Below are positions 8,351-16,928 of a DNA stretch of 64,000 nucleotides, piece by piece. The DNA lies in assembly GCF_000591055.1 (NCBI RefSeq), contig NC_020388.1, forward strand, positions 1,798,001 through 1,862,000, given 5' to 3'. This stretch comes from Natronomonas moolapensis 8.8.11 (GTDB lineage Archaea; Halobacteriota; Halobacteria; Halobacteriales; Haloarculaceae). The notes below the pieces were generated by a model, which made no database searches, was not told the DNA's origin, and was given only the letters and a program-made list of their open reading frames with translations. Within the stretch, counting starts at the first letter, position 1; each line of letters begins with the position of its first letter. The position numbers and the translations under genes are program-made.

Positions 8351-9619
8351 CTATTCGGTCGTCCGATCGGCCGAGGACGCGTCCTCGACGGAGACCGGGT
8401 CACCGTCCCGGTCGAGATGGAACTCGGTCGTCAAAAACGGCTCGTCGACGCCTTCGACGTCGAGCACGTCGAGAGCCGCTACTGTGGCCCCGACGCCGAG
8501 CAGCCTCGCGAGGCTCGGCTCGGTCCGTCCGTCGTCGCCGCTCACGAGCTCTTTTATATATAATCCCCCCTCGCCGTGGACCTCGACCGTCGCGGTGTAC
8601 TCGTCGGTCAGCGAGCCCTCGACGTCGAGGACGGTCCGTTCTCTGACGAGGTCGGCCCGTCGGTGGTCGACCCGGTTCGGCGTGCGCTGTTCGATCGTCG
8701 CCCCCTCGAGCTCGTCGAGCGCGGCCTCGAAATCCGCCGTCGCCACCGGCTCGACGAAGTCGATCGTCGCCCGGTAGGTCTTCGAGCCGTCGTGGCCCTT
8801 GACCCGCTCGATCATGTCGTGAGTCACGCGAGTCAGTCCCTCGATTTCGACCGTTCCGTCGGTGCCCTCGTTGACCGCCGTCCGGAGCTCCGTCAGGTCG
8901 GCGTCGCGCCGGCGAGGCTGTTTGATTTCGAGGACGAAGGGGCGTCCGGAGCCGAGCATCAACGCGTCGACGTCCTCGCGGCCGGCGCCGTGAAACACCG
9001 CCACCGTCCCGCGGAAGGCGCTCAAAAACGGCGGCGCGACGAGCTCTTCGACGCTCTCGTCGAACTTCTCCCACTCGGTCTGTGGGATGTCCCGTTTCAG
9101 TTTCCGATAGCGACCGTAGATGGAGACGGAGTTGCGCTGGAGTTCGATCTCGTCGGCCTCCAGATCGATCAAAAACTGCACGTCAGGGCGGTGAAAGTCC
9201 ACATCGGCACCGAGACGGCGACCGACGCGGCGGCCGACCTCGCGGTTGAGTTCGGCGCGCAACTCCTCGCCGGCTTCGGGGTCGAACCCCGCGTCGATGC
9301 GGAGCAGACGGTCGTTCTCCTCGAGTAACGGCGGTACCCGGGTCCCGATTTGGTAGGTGTACAGCTCGGTCGCGCCGAGGGCCTCGATGGCGCGGTCAGC
9401 GAGGGTGTCGAACCGGTTGCAGAGCCCCTCACACACCCAACAGGGCTCGTCAGGTTCCTCGTAGGGTTCGTCGTCTTCGAGGGCGAGAGCCGTCCGCATC
9501 GCGCGGCCCCGGGCCTCGTTCGTCAGCCCGAAGCTCCGGTCGGCGACGGGACGGCCGAGACAGGCGTTACAGAGCGGCCCCGTAGCCAGGAGTTCGCGAG
9601 TGTCGTCGATGAGGCTCAT
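8351..9619 (-). CDS. pus10: tRNA pseudouridine synthase Pus10
   Basis: Archaeal Pus10 makes pseudouridine 54 and 55 in the T-arm of tRNAs. The N-terminal THUMP-like part carries zinc-binding pairs L-C-N-A-C (Cys17, Cys20) and C-W-V-C-E-G-L-C. The catalytic half contains the family stretches FHGAGREDVDALMLGSGRPF, with the catalytic Asp in R-E-D-V-D, and E-I-K-Q-P-R-R. About 420 aa is normal for the family. ATG at 9619 is preferred over a GTG nine bases upstream. A TATA box lies about 85 nt upstream, so this gene probably has a leader. Confidence 0.93.
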   Translation of the reverse strand: MSLIDDTRELLATGPLCNACLGRPVADRSFGLTNEARGRAMRTALALEDDEPYEEPDEPCWVCEGLCNRFDTLADRAIEALGATELYTYQIGTRVPPLLEENDRLLRIDAGFDPEAGEELRAELNREVGRRVGRRLGADVDFHRPDVQFLIDLEADEIELQRNSVSIYGRYRKLKRDIPQTEWEKFDESVEELVAPPFLSAFRGTVAVFHGAGREDVDALMLGSGRPFVLEIKQPRRRDADLTELRTAVNEGTDGTVEIEGLTRVTHDMIERVKGHDGSKTYRATIDFVEPVATADFEAALDELEGATIEQRTPNRVDHRRADLVRERTVLDVEGSLTDEYTATVEVHGEGGLYIKELVSGDDGRTEPSLARLLGVGATVAALDVLDVEGVDEPFLTTEFHLDRDGDPVSVEDASSADRTTE

Positions 9620-9701
9620 TAGGTACACTCGCCGCCGCGCGGCCTTCGGTGTTGCGTTCTCCGGCCCGAGGGGCCGTTCGCCCCTCTCGATTCGACGACC
9701 G

Positions 9702-9711
9702 ATTTATATAC
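9702..9711 (-). promoter_or_regulatory. TATA box upstream of pus10
   Basis: The minus strand reads TATATAAATC, a strong archaeal TATA box, placing the pus10 transcription start roughly 55-60 nt before the ATG. A GAGGGGC/GCCCCTC inverted repeat lies close to the expected start site. The element is nearly symmetrical and could also fire on the plus strand. Confidence 0.5.
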
Positions 9712-9869
9712 GATGCCGGCGGCAGACCCGCCGTGAGCTGACCACCGCCGGCGGCCCGCCGAGGCGGGTGTACAGCGCGAGGGCCGTCGGGAGGAAGCGC
9801 TGTCTGTACGCACCGAACGCGCGCCGTCCGTTCGCAACCCTTGAAGTGACTTGACGGCCAGTTTCTACT

Positions 9870-11222
9870 ATGGACCTGTTCGGAACCGCCGGTGTCCGCG
9901 GGGACGCACGGACGAAAGTGACGCCGTCGCTCGCGTTGGCCGTCGGGCGGACGGCCGCCGACGCCGGCTCGGAGTTCGTCGTCGGCCGCGACGGTCGCGA
10001 GACCGGCGAGGGGATCGCCGCCGCTGTCGAAGCGGGGCTCGAAAGCGGCGGTGCGGATGTTCATCGTCTCGGTCGACTCCCGACGCCGGCGCTCGCGTAC
10101 GCGAGCCGCGGTCGTCGGGGGGTCATGATCACCGCGAGCCACAACCCACCGAGTGACAACGGGTTGAAGCTGTTCGTCGACGGGACCGAGTACGACCGCG
10201 AGGCCGAGCGCCGGATCGAATCGCGGCTCGACGGCGAGTCGGGGGCGACCCCCGTCCCGTGGCACCAGTGGGGAGCCGGGGGGACACTCGACGTGCTGGC
10301 GCGGTATCGCGCCGACGTCGCCGAGTACGCCCGCGACACCGCCGGGGGCTGTACGGGACTCAGTGTCGCCGTCGACTGCGGAAACGGGACGGCGAGTCTC
10401 GTGGTTCCGGACGTCCTTCGCGAACTCGGGGCCGGCGTCACCGCGCTCAATGCCAACGTCGACGGTCACTTTCCTAGCCGGGAGTCGAAGCCGACGCCGG
10501 AGAGTCTAGCGGACCTCCGCCGGTTCGTCGCCGACGGCGACAGCGACCTCGGGATCGGCCACGACGGCGACGGCGACCGAATCGTCGTACTCGACGCTGA
10601 CGGCGATGTCGTCCACGAAGACACGGTCCTCGCTATCGTCGCCGAGCACTACGTCGCGGCGACGGAGGCGGCCGACCCCGTCGTCGTGACGACACCGAAT
10701 GCCTCCGGCCGGATCGACGAGCGGATCGAGGCGGCCGGCGGCCGGATCGAACGGGTTCGACTTGGTGCGCTCCACGAGGGCATCGCGACCGCCGAGGCGT
10801 CGGGCGGGACCGTCGTCTTCGCGGCTGAGCCGTGGAAGCATACGCACCCCTCGTTCGGCCCCTGGATCGACGCCGCCGTCAGCGCGGCGGTCGTCGCCGG
10901 CCTCACGGCCTCGACGGGGCTTTCGGCCCTTCGCGAGCCGGTCCAGGAGCGTCCCTACCGAAAGGTGAGTTTCGACTGTCCGGACGACCGGAAGCCGGCC
11001 GCGATGGCCCGGCTCGAATCGCGGCTTCCGGAGGCGTTCCCGGAGGCGGACGTAGACGCCGAATACGGACTCAGGTTGAGCCGTCCGGACGGCTCGTGGC
11101 TGCTCGTCAGGCCGAGCGGGACCGAGCCGTACCTCCGGCTGTACGCAGAGAGCAACGACGTCGACGCGCTCGTCGACGCCGCCTCGGAGCCCATCGAGCG
11201 TGCCATCGACGAGTCGGGGTAG
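9870..11222 (+). CDS. glmM: Phosphohexomutase (phosphoglucosamine/phosphomannomutase family)
   Basis: This alpha-D-phosphohexomutase converts hexose-6-phosphate and hexose-1-phosphate (glucosamine, mannose or glucose) for nucleotide-sugar and glycan synthesis. The phosphoserine loop T-A-S-H-N-P puts the catalytic serine at residue 90. The metal loop D-G-D-G-D-R is at 232-237 and the C-terminal phosphate-binding R-P-S-G-T-E-P-Y-L-R is present. The 450-aa length is typical. GlmM is my choice because archaeal paralogues of this size are usually annotated so, but substrate preference cannot be read from the sequence. Confidence 0.8.
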   Translation: MDLFGTAGVRGDARTKVTPSLALAVGRTAADAGSEFVVGRDGRETGEGIAAAVEAGLESGGADVHRLGRLPTPALAYASRGRRGVMITASHNPPSDNGLKLFVDGTEYDREAERRIESRLDGESGATPVPWHQWGAGGTLDVLARYRADVAEYARDTAGGCTGLSVAVDCGNGTASLVVPDVLRELGAGVTALNANVDGHFPSRESKPTPESLADLRRFVADGDSDLGIGHDGDGDRIVVLDADGDVVHEDTVLAIVAEHYVAATEAADPVVVTTPNASGRIDERIEAAGGRIERVRLGALHEGIATAEASGGTVVFAAEPWKHTHPSFGPWIDAAVSAAVVAGLTASTGLSALREPVQERPYRKVSFDCPDDRKPAAMARLESRLPEAFPEADVDAEYGLRLSRPDGSWLLVRPSGTEPYLRLYAESNDVDALVDAASEPIERAIDESG

Positions 11223-11252
11223 CTATCGGTCGGCCGCCGCCCCGTCGTGTGA

Positions 11253-12209
11253 TTAGTTGAACAGGTCCTTGCGTTCGGCCTCGGAGAGTCGGACATCCGG
11301 GTGAGCGTACGCCGAACACTCCTCGCACTCGTAGGAGCCACCGTGCGCTTCAAATTGGTAGATCGGATACCCGAAAAAGAAAAACGCATCCTCCCGGTGG
11401 CGTTCGACGATCGCATCGGCGATCGCGCCACAATTTGGACAGTAGTCCTCGTCCATTGCCGGGACCTGGTAGGTGATTTTTTTCCGACCGATGAATGCCT
11501 CCCTGTAGGCCGCACTCTGTGAGGTCTGGATCAGATCCTCCACGGGGAAGTCGTCGGTTCGCACGGTGTTGTCGTGGCCGGTTTCAGTGGCGACCGTAAC
11601 GTTAGTGTACGCACTCACCTCGACGGTGTTGTTCGAGCCGACGAAATGGAGTCGGAGGCTGCCGTGGCCATCAACCCGGACACTGTTGTTCCAGCCGGTC
11701 AAATAGAGGTCGAACTCCGAGGTGCTATTTTTGATCCGAGCCGCGTTCCGACCGCCGGTAACCGATACCCCAGTGTCGGGCCCGGTGACGTCCAACTCGC
11801 GGTCCCACCCCGTCAGGCTGTCGTCGTATTGCGTTCGGGGCAGTGGGGCAGTGTCGCTCTCGTCGCGAAACCGCTGTTCGTCGCCGAGTATCTGGAGATG
11901 GCCATCGACCGCGTCGTGCTCGATGAAGACGTCCTCGGCATCGACGACGAGGACATCACCCGAGGCCCCGCCCGGTTCGATGTATCCGTCCTCAATCGTC
12001 CCGCTGACCTCCGTTTCTATGGGGCCGATATCAGCTGTTTCGCCCGCCGCCGTATTGGTGTAGACGTATTCCGCGTTCAAAATCTTTAGATCACCGTCGA
12101 CGGCGCCTGATTTGACGTAGACGTTCTCGGGTGCAACGAGTTTGACGGGAGGCTGTTCGTCACCGTTGAGCGTAACATCGCCGGAGTAGGTCGTCGAATG
12201 GGAGGTCAT
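11253..12209 (-). CDS. Beta-solenoid protein with C-terminal zinc ribbon (last gene of the 11-18 kb operon)
   Basis: Residues 1 to about 230 show short repeating units (GAVDGDLKI, GASGDVLVV, NNSVRVDGHGSLRL, NNTVEVSAYTNVTV) typical of polymer-forming/DUF3060-like beta-solenoids, without a signal peptide. The C-terminal 70 residues carry two C-x2-C pairs (Y-C-P-N-C-G and Y-E-C-E-E-C) that would form a zinc ribbon. It lies 56 nt downstream of the pentapeptide-repeat channel gene on the same strand and is likely co-transcribed. I know no protein with this exact combination. A scaffold or adaptor role for the channel is only an inference. Confidence 0.7.
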   Translation of the reverse strand: MTSHSTTYSGDVTLNGDEQPPVKLVAPENVYVKSGAVDGDLKILNAEYVYTNTAAGETADIGPIETEVSGTIEDGYIEPGGASGDVLVVDAEDVFIEHDAVDGHLQILGDEQRFRDESDTAPLPRTQYDDSLTGWDRELDVTGPDTGVSVTGGRNAARIKNSTSEFDLYLTGWNNSVRVDGHGSLRLHFVGSNNTVEVSAYTNVTVATETGHDNTVRTDDFPVEDLIQTSQSAAYREAFIGRKKITYQVPAMDEDYCPNCGAIADAIVERHREDAFFFFGYPIYQFEAHGGSYECEECSAYAHPDVRLSEAERKDLFN

Positions 12210-12265
12210 CGTTGTCGACTCGTTGTGGGTTGTATTCGTGATCGCGAGTAGTGCATCTTTGTGTG

Positions 12266-14467
12266 TTAGATTTCGCTTCGTTTGATCAAGGCGTACAGGA
12301 ACAGCCCCGCAAGGATCACGTTCATGTAGACGAGGAACGCGGAGACGAATCTGGCACCGGGGCCGATCGGGCCGATGTTACCGTAGCCGACCGTGAGGAA
12401 CGTGATATACGAAAAGTACAGGTTCAACCCGAGCGTCCGGAGCCCGCCAGACGTGGCGAGTTCGGAAGCCGCGATCTGTCCGGCCCCGGTTTCGAAGGGC
12501 GAGCCCCCGAGTGCAAACAGGAGACCAGCAAACAGCGGAAACAGGGCAAACACCGTCGTGATTCGATAGAGCCGCAACCCGTAGCCGCACGAAATCCCGA
12601 GAAACAGGTTCTCGATGCCGCGAAACGCGTTCTGCCCCCGCGTTAGCAGTGTTTCGTCCGAGTCAGCGGCGATCTCGAAGAACTTTCGACGGGCGTGCTG
12701 TTGTCGCTTGACACGGAACTCGCCGGCGGCTTTCACATTGCTCTGGGCGGACGCGCTATTTTTCGCCCTGAGATACGTCTTTTCGACGACATCGGGTGTC
12801 ATTTCCACGGCGAACTCATAAGGACACGTCCCATCATCGAAGCTGTGGAGGTTCCAGTCGTTGCGGTCCAGATAGTCGGTGTGGTCGGAGAAACTGAACT
12901 CCTCGAAGGTCGTATCACAGAACCGCGCGTAGTCGAGAAGCTCCCGTTCGTCGGTCGGGTTCTCCGCGCTCAACTCGACGTCGCCGACCGTCGACCGCGT
13001 CAAATCGAACCGAACCCAGCCGTCTTCGGGTTGAATAATACGCCCCTCAGAGATAGTCGCCTCGGTGAAGTTGAAATACGTGTCGTCACCGAACGACATG
13101 GCTTTTAATCGAAGCGAGTCGCTGAACATCGCGTCAGTGAAGTCCGCGCTCTGTTTGAACGCAACCTCAGTGAACTCCGCCGAAGTGCAGGTGACGTCAC
13201 TGAAATCGACGGCACCGCCAAACGTCGCATTTCGGAACACCGCATCGTCCTCTAGGTGATTGGTTCCGCCGTTGAAAATCGCTCCACGAAAGGTTGTAGT
13301 CCCCGCAAAGACGGCGTTCGTGAACATGGCGTCGCCGTCGAACAGAACCTCATCGAAATCGGCTTCCCCGTCGAAACGGACGTCCTCGAACAGCACATCG
13401 TCGGCGAACTCGCTTCGCTTGAACACCACATCATCGGCGAATTCGGCATCCGTGAAATTCGAATAGCCGAACCGTCCCCGCTCAAAGGTCACGTGGTCGC
13501 TGAAGGTGGCACCGGCGAACGATGCATCGTCCACAAGTAGTGCCGTCCCGCCGCGACACTCGACGCCGCGGAAACTCGCCTTCTGATCAAAGTGCGTGTC
13601 GTCGAATAATACGTCCCCGGCGAAGGTGACCTCGTCGAAGTCCGCAGCACCAGCGAACGTACTGCCGGTGAACGCGACCGTGCCTGAAGCGGTACTCTTC
13701 TCGAAGTTGGCGTCACCGTCGAACGAGACGTCCCTAAACTCGACGTACTCGAAGTCGGCGTATAGGAACGAAACGTCGCCGTTGAATGCTGCCCCGGAGA
13801 ACGTCGTGTTGTCGCCGGTCTCGTTGGACCGACCGTAGAACTGTGTGGCTTCAAAGCTCGCCTCGGCGTTGAACGCTGCGTTAGTAAAACGCACGTCGTT
13901 AGCGAATTCCACCTCGTCGAAGATTGCCTCTCGGGTGAAGACAGCCCCGGTGAAATCGGTATCGTCGCCCGTAACGGTCGCCTCAAGCCAACCGACCGCA
14001 TCAGTAAATCGGGTACCCGCACAGAGCACTCCGTTTTCGAACGTACAGTTGTCGGCCACTAGCCCACCGACGGTGCTGTGACGGAGGTCGAGTTGTTCTT
14101 CGAACCGCCCATGGAGGACAGATATCCCGCCAGGAATAGTCGTATGACGGAGGTCGACTGGATGTTGATCGTCGCTTTCGATATCGATGTACTCAAGATC
14201 CAGCCGTGGGAGGTGGGCTCCGATAAACGCCCGCGTCGACTCGGCGTCACTTTTGAGTTTTCCGATGAGCGACTCGGTGAGCTTAGCTGTCGAGATACCG
14301 GCGGCAGCACGCTCGTCGGGGGCCATATGGAATGGGCAGTAGTCACTCGTTGGGTGCTGCTCGTGGGGACACGACCAGCGACGGTCGACCGATGTCACCT
14401 CGTGCGCCTCAGGATCAAACTCGTAGCGACAGGTCATGAGCGGGGGCGAAGCATTTGTTGCTGACAT
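12266..14467 (-). CDS. Pentapeptide-repeat protein fused to a two-helix K+-channel pore
   Basis: This is a 733-aa fusion. Residues 10-50 have a Cys/His cluster (TCRYEFDP, then CPHEQHPTSDYCPFH) that may bind zinc. Residues of about 80-490 are pentapeptide repeats of the A(D/N)F type (for example ADFDEVTFAGDVLFDDTHFD), which form a quadrilateral beta-helix. The C-terminal 120 residues contain a hydrophobic helix (TTVFALFPLFAGLLFALGG), a pore helix with the K+ selectivity filter T-V-G-Y-G at 692-696, and a second helix ending at A-L-I-K-R-S-E-I. The pore is of the Ion_trans_2 type, so a tetramer in the membrane is expected, with the beta-helix in the cytoplasm. The gene is third or fourth in its operon, 12 nt after the DUF2617-like gene. 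Confidence 0.88.
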   Translation of the reverse strand: MSATNASPPLMTCRYEFDPEAHEVTSVDRRWSCPHEQHPTSDYCPFHMAPDERAAAGISTAKLTESLIGKLKSDAESTRAFIGAHLPRLDLEYIDIESDDQHPVDLRHTTIPGGISVLHGRFEEQLDLRHSTVGGLVADNCTFENGVLCAGTRFTDAVGWLEATVTGDDTDFTGAVFTREAIFDEVEFANDVRFTNAAFNAEASFEATQFYGRSNETGDNTTFSGAAFNGDVSFLYADFEYVEFRDVSFDGDANFEKSTASGTVAFTGSTFAGAADFDEVTFAGDVLFDDTHFDQKASFRGVECRGGTALLVDDASFAGATFSDHVTFERGRFGYSNFTDAEFADDVVFKRSEFADDVLFEDVRFDGEADFDEVLFDGDAMFTNAVFAGTTTFRGAIFNGGTNHLEDDAVFRNATFGGAVDFSDVTCTSAEFTEVAFKQSADFTDAMFSDSLRLKAMSFGDDTYFNFTEATISEGRIIQPEDGWVRFDLTRSTVGDVELSAENPTDERELLDYARFCDTTFEEFSFSDHTDYLDRNDWNLHSFDDGTCPYEFAVEMTPDVVEKTYLRAKNSASAQSNVKAAGEFRVKRQQHARRKFFEIAADSDETLLTRGQNAFRGIENLFLGISCGYGLRLYRITTVFALFPLFAGLLFALGGSPFETGAGQIAASELATSGGLRTLGLNLYFSYITFLTVGYGNIGPIGPGARFVSAFLVYMNVILAGLFLYALIKRSEI

Positions 14468-14479
14468 GATGCTCTGTTG

Positions 14480-15070
14480 TTAGTTGATTTTACTCGCTGG
14501 CGTCTCGTACGCCGGCGTGTCGTCCGCGGTATCGGCCGCGAGATCGGTGAAGATGTGTTCCGAATACAGCGCCAGGCCGTACTCCGGATATGTGTGGTAC
14601 GTCTCGTAGGTGGTGGCCGACCGGCAGTTGATCGCCGTATACGCCCCCGGTTCGAACCGGTAGACGATATCGAACTGTTTGGGCCCCGGAAACGCCGATA
14701 TCGGCTCGCGCCTGATCGTAGTAGCTACTCCGACCGGTCCGAGCCGGTAGCGGCCGCTGTGTATTGTTTGTCCGTCGTCACTGGCCGGGGCACCGATCGA
14801 GCAGCGACGCTCTGTCGGGCAGCGGTCGTTTGACAGTCCGGACTCGGCTGGCAGTTCCACTGTCGCTACGCGCCCCTGTCGGATCGGTTTACACGAAAAC
14901 AGTTCGTAGAAACCGAGGGTCGGAGCACAAACGCAATGGGAGTCTCCGATCACAAAAAAGACGAATTCGGACCCGAAGAACCGTCTCTGTGCCTGCCGTT
15001 TGATGTCGTAGGTCGCGAGCGGAGGCCGCTCGGTGTCGTATGCGAGGTAGAGACGCTCCGGTGCAGTCAT
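14480..15070 (-). CDS. DUF2617-like protein
   Basis: This 196-aa soluble protein of unknown function is placed in DUF2617 by memory of the family pattern. I-G-D-S-H-C-V resembles the early (L/I)GxSH motif, and TTYETYHTYPEYGLALYSEH resembles the C-terminal W-x-x-W-H-A-Y-P motif. Its start overlaps the stop of the upstream spermidine-synthase-like gene (ATGA), implying translational coupling. In bacteria DUF2617 genes are often found beside membrane spermidine-synthase-like genes and ion channels, as far as I recall, and the same partners occur here. The assignment needs a profile search. Confidence 0.6.
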   Translation of the reverse strand: MTAPERLYLAYDTERPPLATYDIKRQAQRRFFGSEFVFFVIGDSHCVCAPTLGFYELFSCKPIRQGRVATVELPAESGLSNDRCPTERRCSIGAPASDDGQTIHSGRYRLGPVGVATTIRREPISAFPGPKQFDIVYRFEPGAYTAINCRSATTYETYHTYPEYGLALYSEHIFTDLAADTADDTPAYETPASKIN

Positions 15071-16851
15071 TGGTCCCGTTTGATTTTTGTCTCGACGATG
15101 AGATCGTAGTTCGGATCGAAGACGCTGTTCGGCTCGACGCCGGCGTACCGCGGTGTTTCGCTCCAGTCCACCGATCGGTACTGTTCGCCGTGGGTCCGGA
15201 CGTACTCAGTACCGTTTGCCGGGACGATGGTCGATTGTGGCTCATGTGGGGCAAATACGAAGAACCGTTCACCGAGTTGGTCAGTGCCGTCGGCGTTGGG
15301 ATCGTTGTACGCGTAGTACCCCATCCGGTGATCGAACCCAGCCTCACGAACAGTGTTCATGTACGCTTTGTGATGTGGGCCGTACGTGTAGCCCGAATAC
15401 CCCCAGGTCACGACGGTCCCGCCGTCAGCCAACCGATCGGCGAGCATGCTATAGAATTCAACCGAGTACAACTGCAGTCCGTCATCACTCTTCGCTCCCG
15501 GGAGATCCAGCAGAATGAGATCGTACTCGCGGTCGTGTTGCTGAAGATACGTGTAGATATCCTGCTCGTAGACGGTCAAATTGTCGTACTCGTAGGCATC
15601 GTCGTGATACCGTTCGAGAAACTCGCTGTGTTTGGCCCGGTTCATGAATTCCCCGTCGACATCGACCTGATCGACGCGAACGGTGTGCTTCCGCAGATAG
15701 TTCGCCGCGATCCAGTCGCCCCCGCCCACTACCAACACCTCTGTCTGGGTCGAGTTCTCGTACATCGTCATCGGGACATCGACGAGCCCGTGGTGATAGG
15801 AGCCGGCCCAGCTGTCACACAGCTGTATCGCTGAGTCCAGCCGGAGGCAGGTGTCCGACTCACCGGCGAACAGCTGGTTTTCCGACTCGCCGTTCCACGA
15901 CCGCTCGTAGCGAACGACCTGCTGGTTTCGAGTCGTGTACTGGCCGGTGATCGACGCCGAAACGGTATCCTGGGGGTGTTCGTCTTCGATCAGCGATTCC
16001 ATGTAATACCCGGTCAGTTCGTCGTCAACCGTTTGATGTTGAATCACGACACCCGCATAGACAGCGGTCAAGAGCAGACAGGTTATCAGTACCACTCGGT
16101 GCCCGGGAGAGCCGATCGAAAGACCGTAGCCATCGGTGCTCCGCCCCCCGTCGCTAAACTGCGCCACAAACAGTACGGCTGCGAGACAGTTCAAAAGCGC
16201 CAACACGAACACCGACGGAATCAACCCGAGTCGGGGGTAGAGGACGAACACGTATGCGAGCGCCCCGAAAAGTCCGCCCAAGTAATCCATCGCCAACACG
16301 GTAGAGTAGGTGTCGTACTCCGTACCCTCCCGGTCGGTCCGGAACACTGCCGAGAGCACCTGGTAGGTTCCGTGTTCGAAGGCCCGTCCGATTCGCTCGA
16401 CCCAGCCGGGGGGCGACGACTGGCCGGTTTCGGAGTCGACCATCGACAACAACAGCGGCAACTCGAACCCCGAGAGCACGCCGACAATAACGACTGGCAG
16501 GCGGGCCGCGACCTGCAGGACCTCGTCCGGGAGCGACTGTGGGAGGACAGCGGTATTCACCCAGAGAATGAATAGGAACCCGGCCGGAGCGCTGAGCGCC
16601 AAGTAGACCTCCGTCCGGAAGAAATTCGAATGTCGGGCGTCGTCAAACTGGCGAACGAGAAACGAGCCGACACCGAGAGACGAAAAGAACAACCCGATAG
16701 TGAGTCCATACTGCGTGACGGTCCCACCGTAGACGACTGTCAATAGTTCCGAGTAGACAAGTTCGTAGCCAAAGCTACAGAGGGCGACGATACACGCGAT
16801 CCCGTGTAACGTTGTACGCTCGGGGAGTCCCGACGACGTAGTGTCCGACAT
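15067..16851 (-). CDS. Membrane-anchored spermidine-synthase-like protein
   Basis: About 594 aa. The N-terminal half has six or more membrane helices (for example ACIVALCSFGYELVYSELL and the LGGLFGALAYVFVLYPRLGL region). The C-terminal half is a Rossmann SAM-type domain with V-L-V-V-G-G-G-D-W, acidic V-D-V-D-G-E-F, and L-L-D-L-P-G-A. Canonical aminopropyltransferases have D-x-x-D-P at this last point, with the second Asp catalytic. Here it is G-A, so ordinary spermidine synthesis is doubtful. ATG at 16851 is preferred to a TTG at 16884. The gene overlaps the DUF2617-like gene by 4 nt. Confidence 0.8.
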   Translation of the reverse strand: MSDTTSSGLPERTTLHGIACIVALCSFGYELVYSELLTVVYGGTVTQYGLTIGLFFSSLGVGSFLVRQFDDARHSNFFRTEVYLALSAPAGFLFILWVNTAVLPQSLPDEVLQVAARLPVVIVGVLSGFELPLLLSMVDSETGQSSPPGWVERIGRAFEHGTYQVLSAVFRTDREGTEYDTYSTVLAMDYLGGLFGALAYVFVLYPRLGLIPSVFVLALLNCLAAVLFVAQFSDGGRSTDGYGLSIGSPGHRVVLITCLLLTAVYAGVVIQHQTVDDELTGYYMESLIEDEHPQDTVSASITGQYTTRNQQVVRYERSWNGESENQLFAGESDTCLRLDSAIQLCDSWAGSYHHGLVDVPMTMYENSTQTEVLVVGGGDWIAANYLRKHTVRVDQVDVDGEFMNRAKHSEFLERYHDDAYEYDNLTVYEQDIYTYLQQHDREYDLILLDLPGAKSDDGLQLYSVEFYSMLADRLADGGTVVTWGYSGYTYGPHHKAYMNTVREAGFDHRMGYYAYNDPNADGTDQLGERFFVFAPHEPQSTIVPANGTEYVRTHGEQYRSVDWSETPRYAGVEPNSVFDPNYDLIVETKIKRDQ

Positions 16852-16928
16852 ACTATGTGGGGCCGACAGCCCTGCGACGGTCAAAGGCCGGATTCGGACT
16901 CGGGGAGAGGCTCATGTGTGCGATCCTG

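Noticed and set aside
9660-9870. Possible small structured RNA between pus10 and glmM
   Set aside because: GC-rich inverted repeats and a TATA element are present, but no conserved RNA family motif was seen, and the TATA box is explained by pus10.
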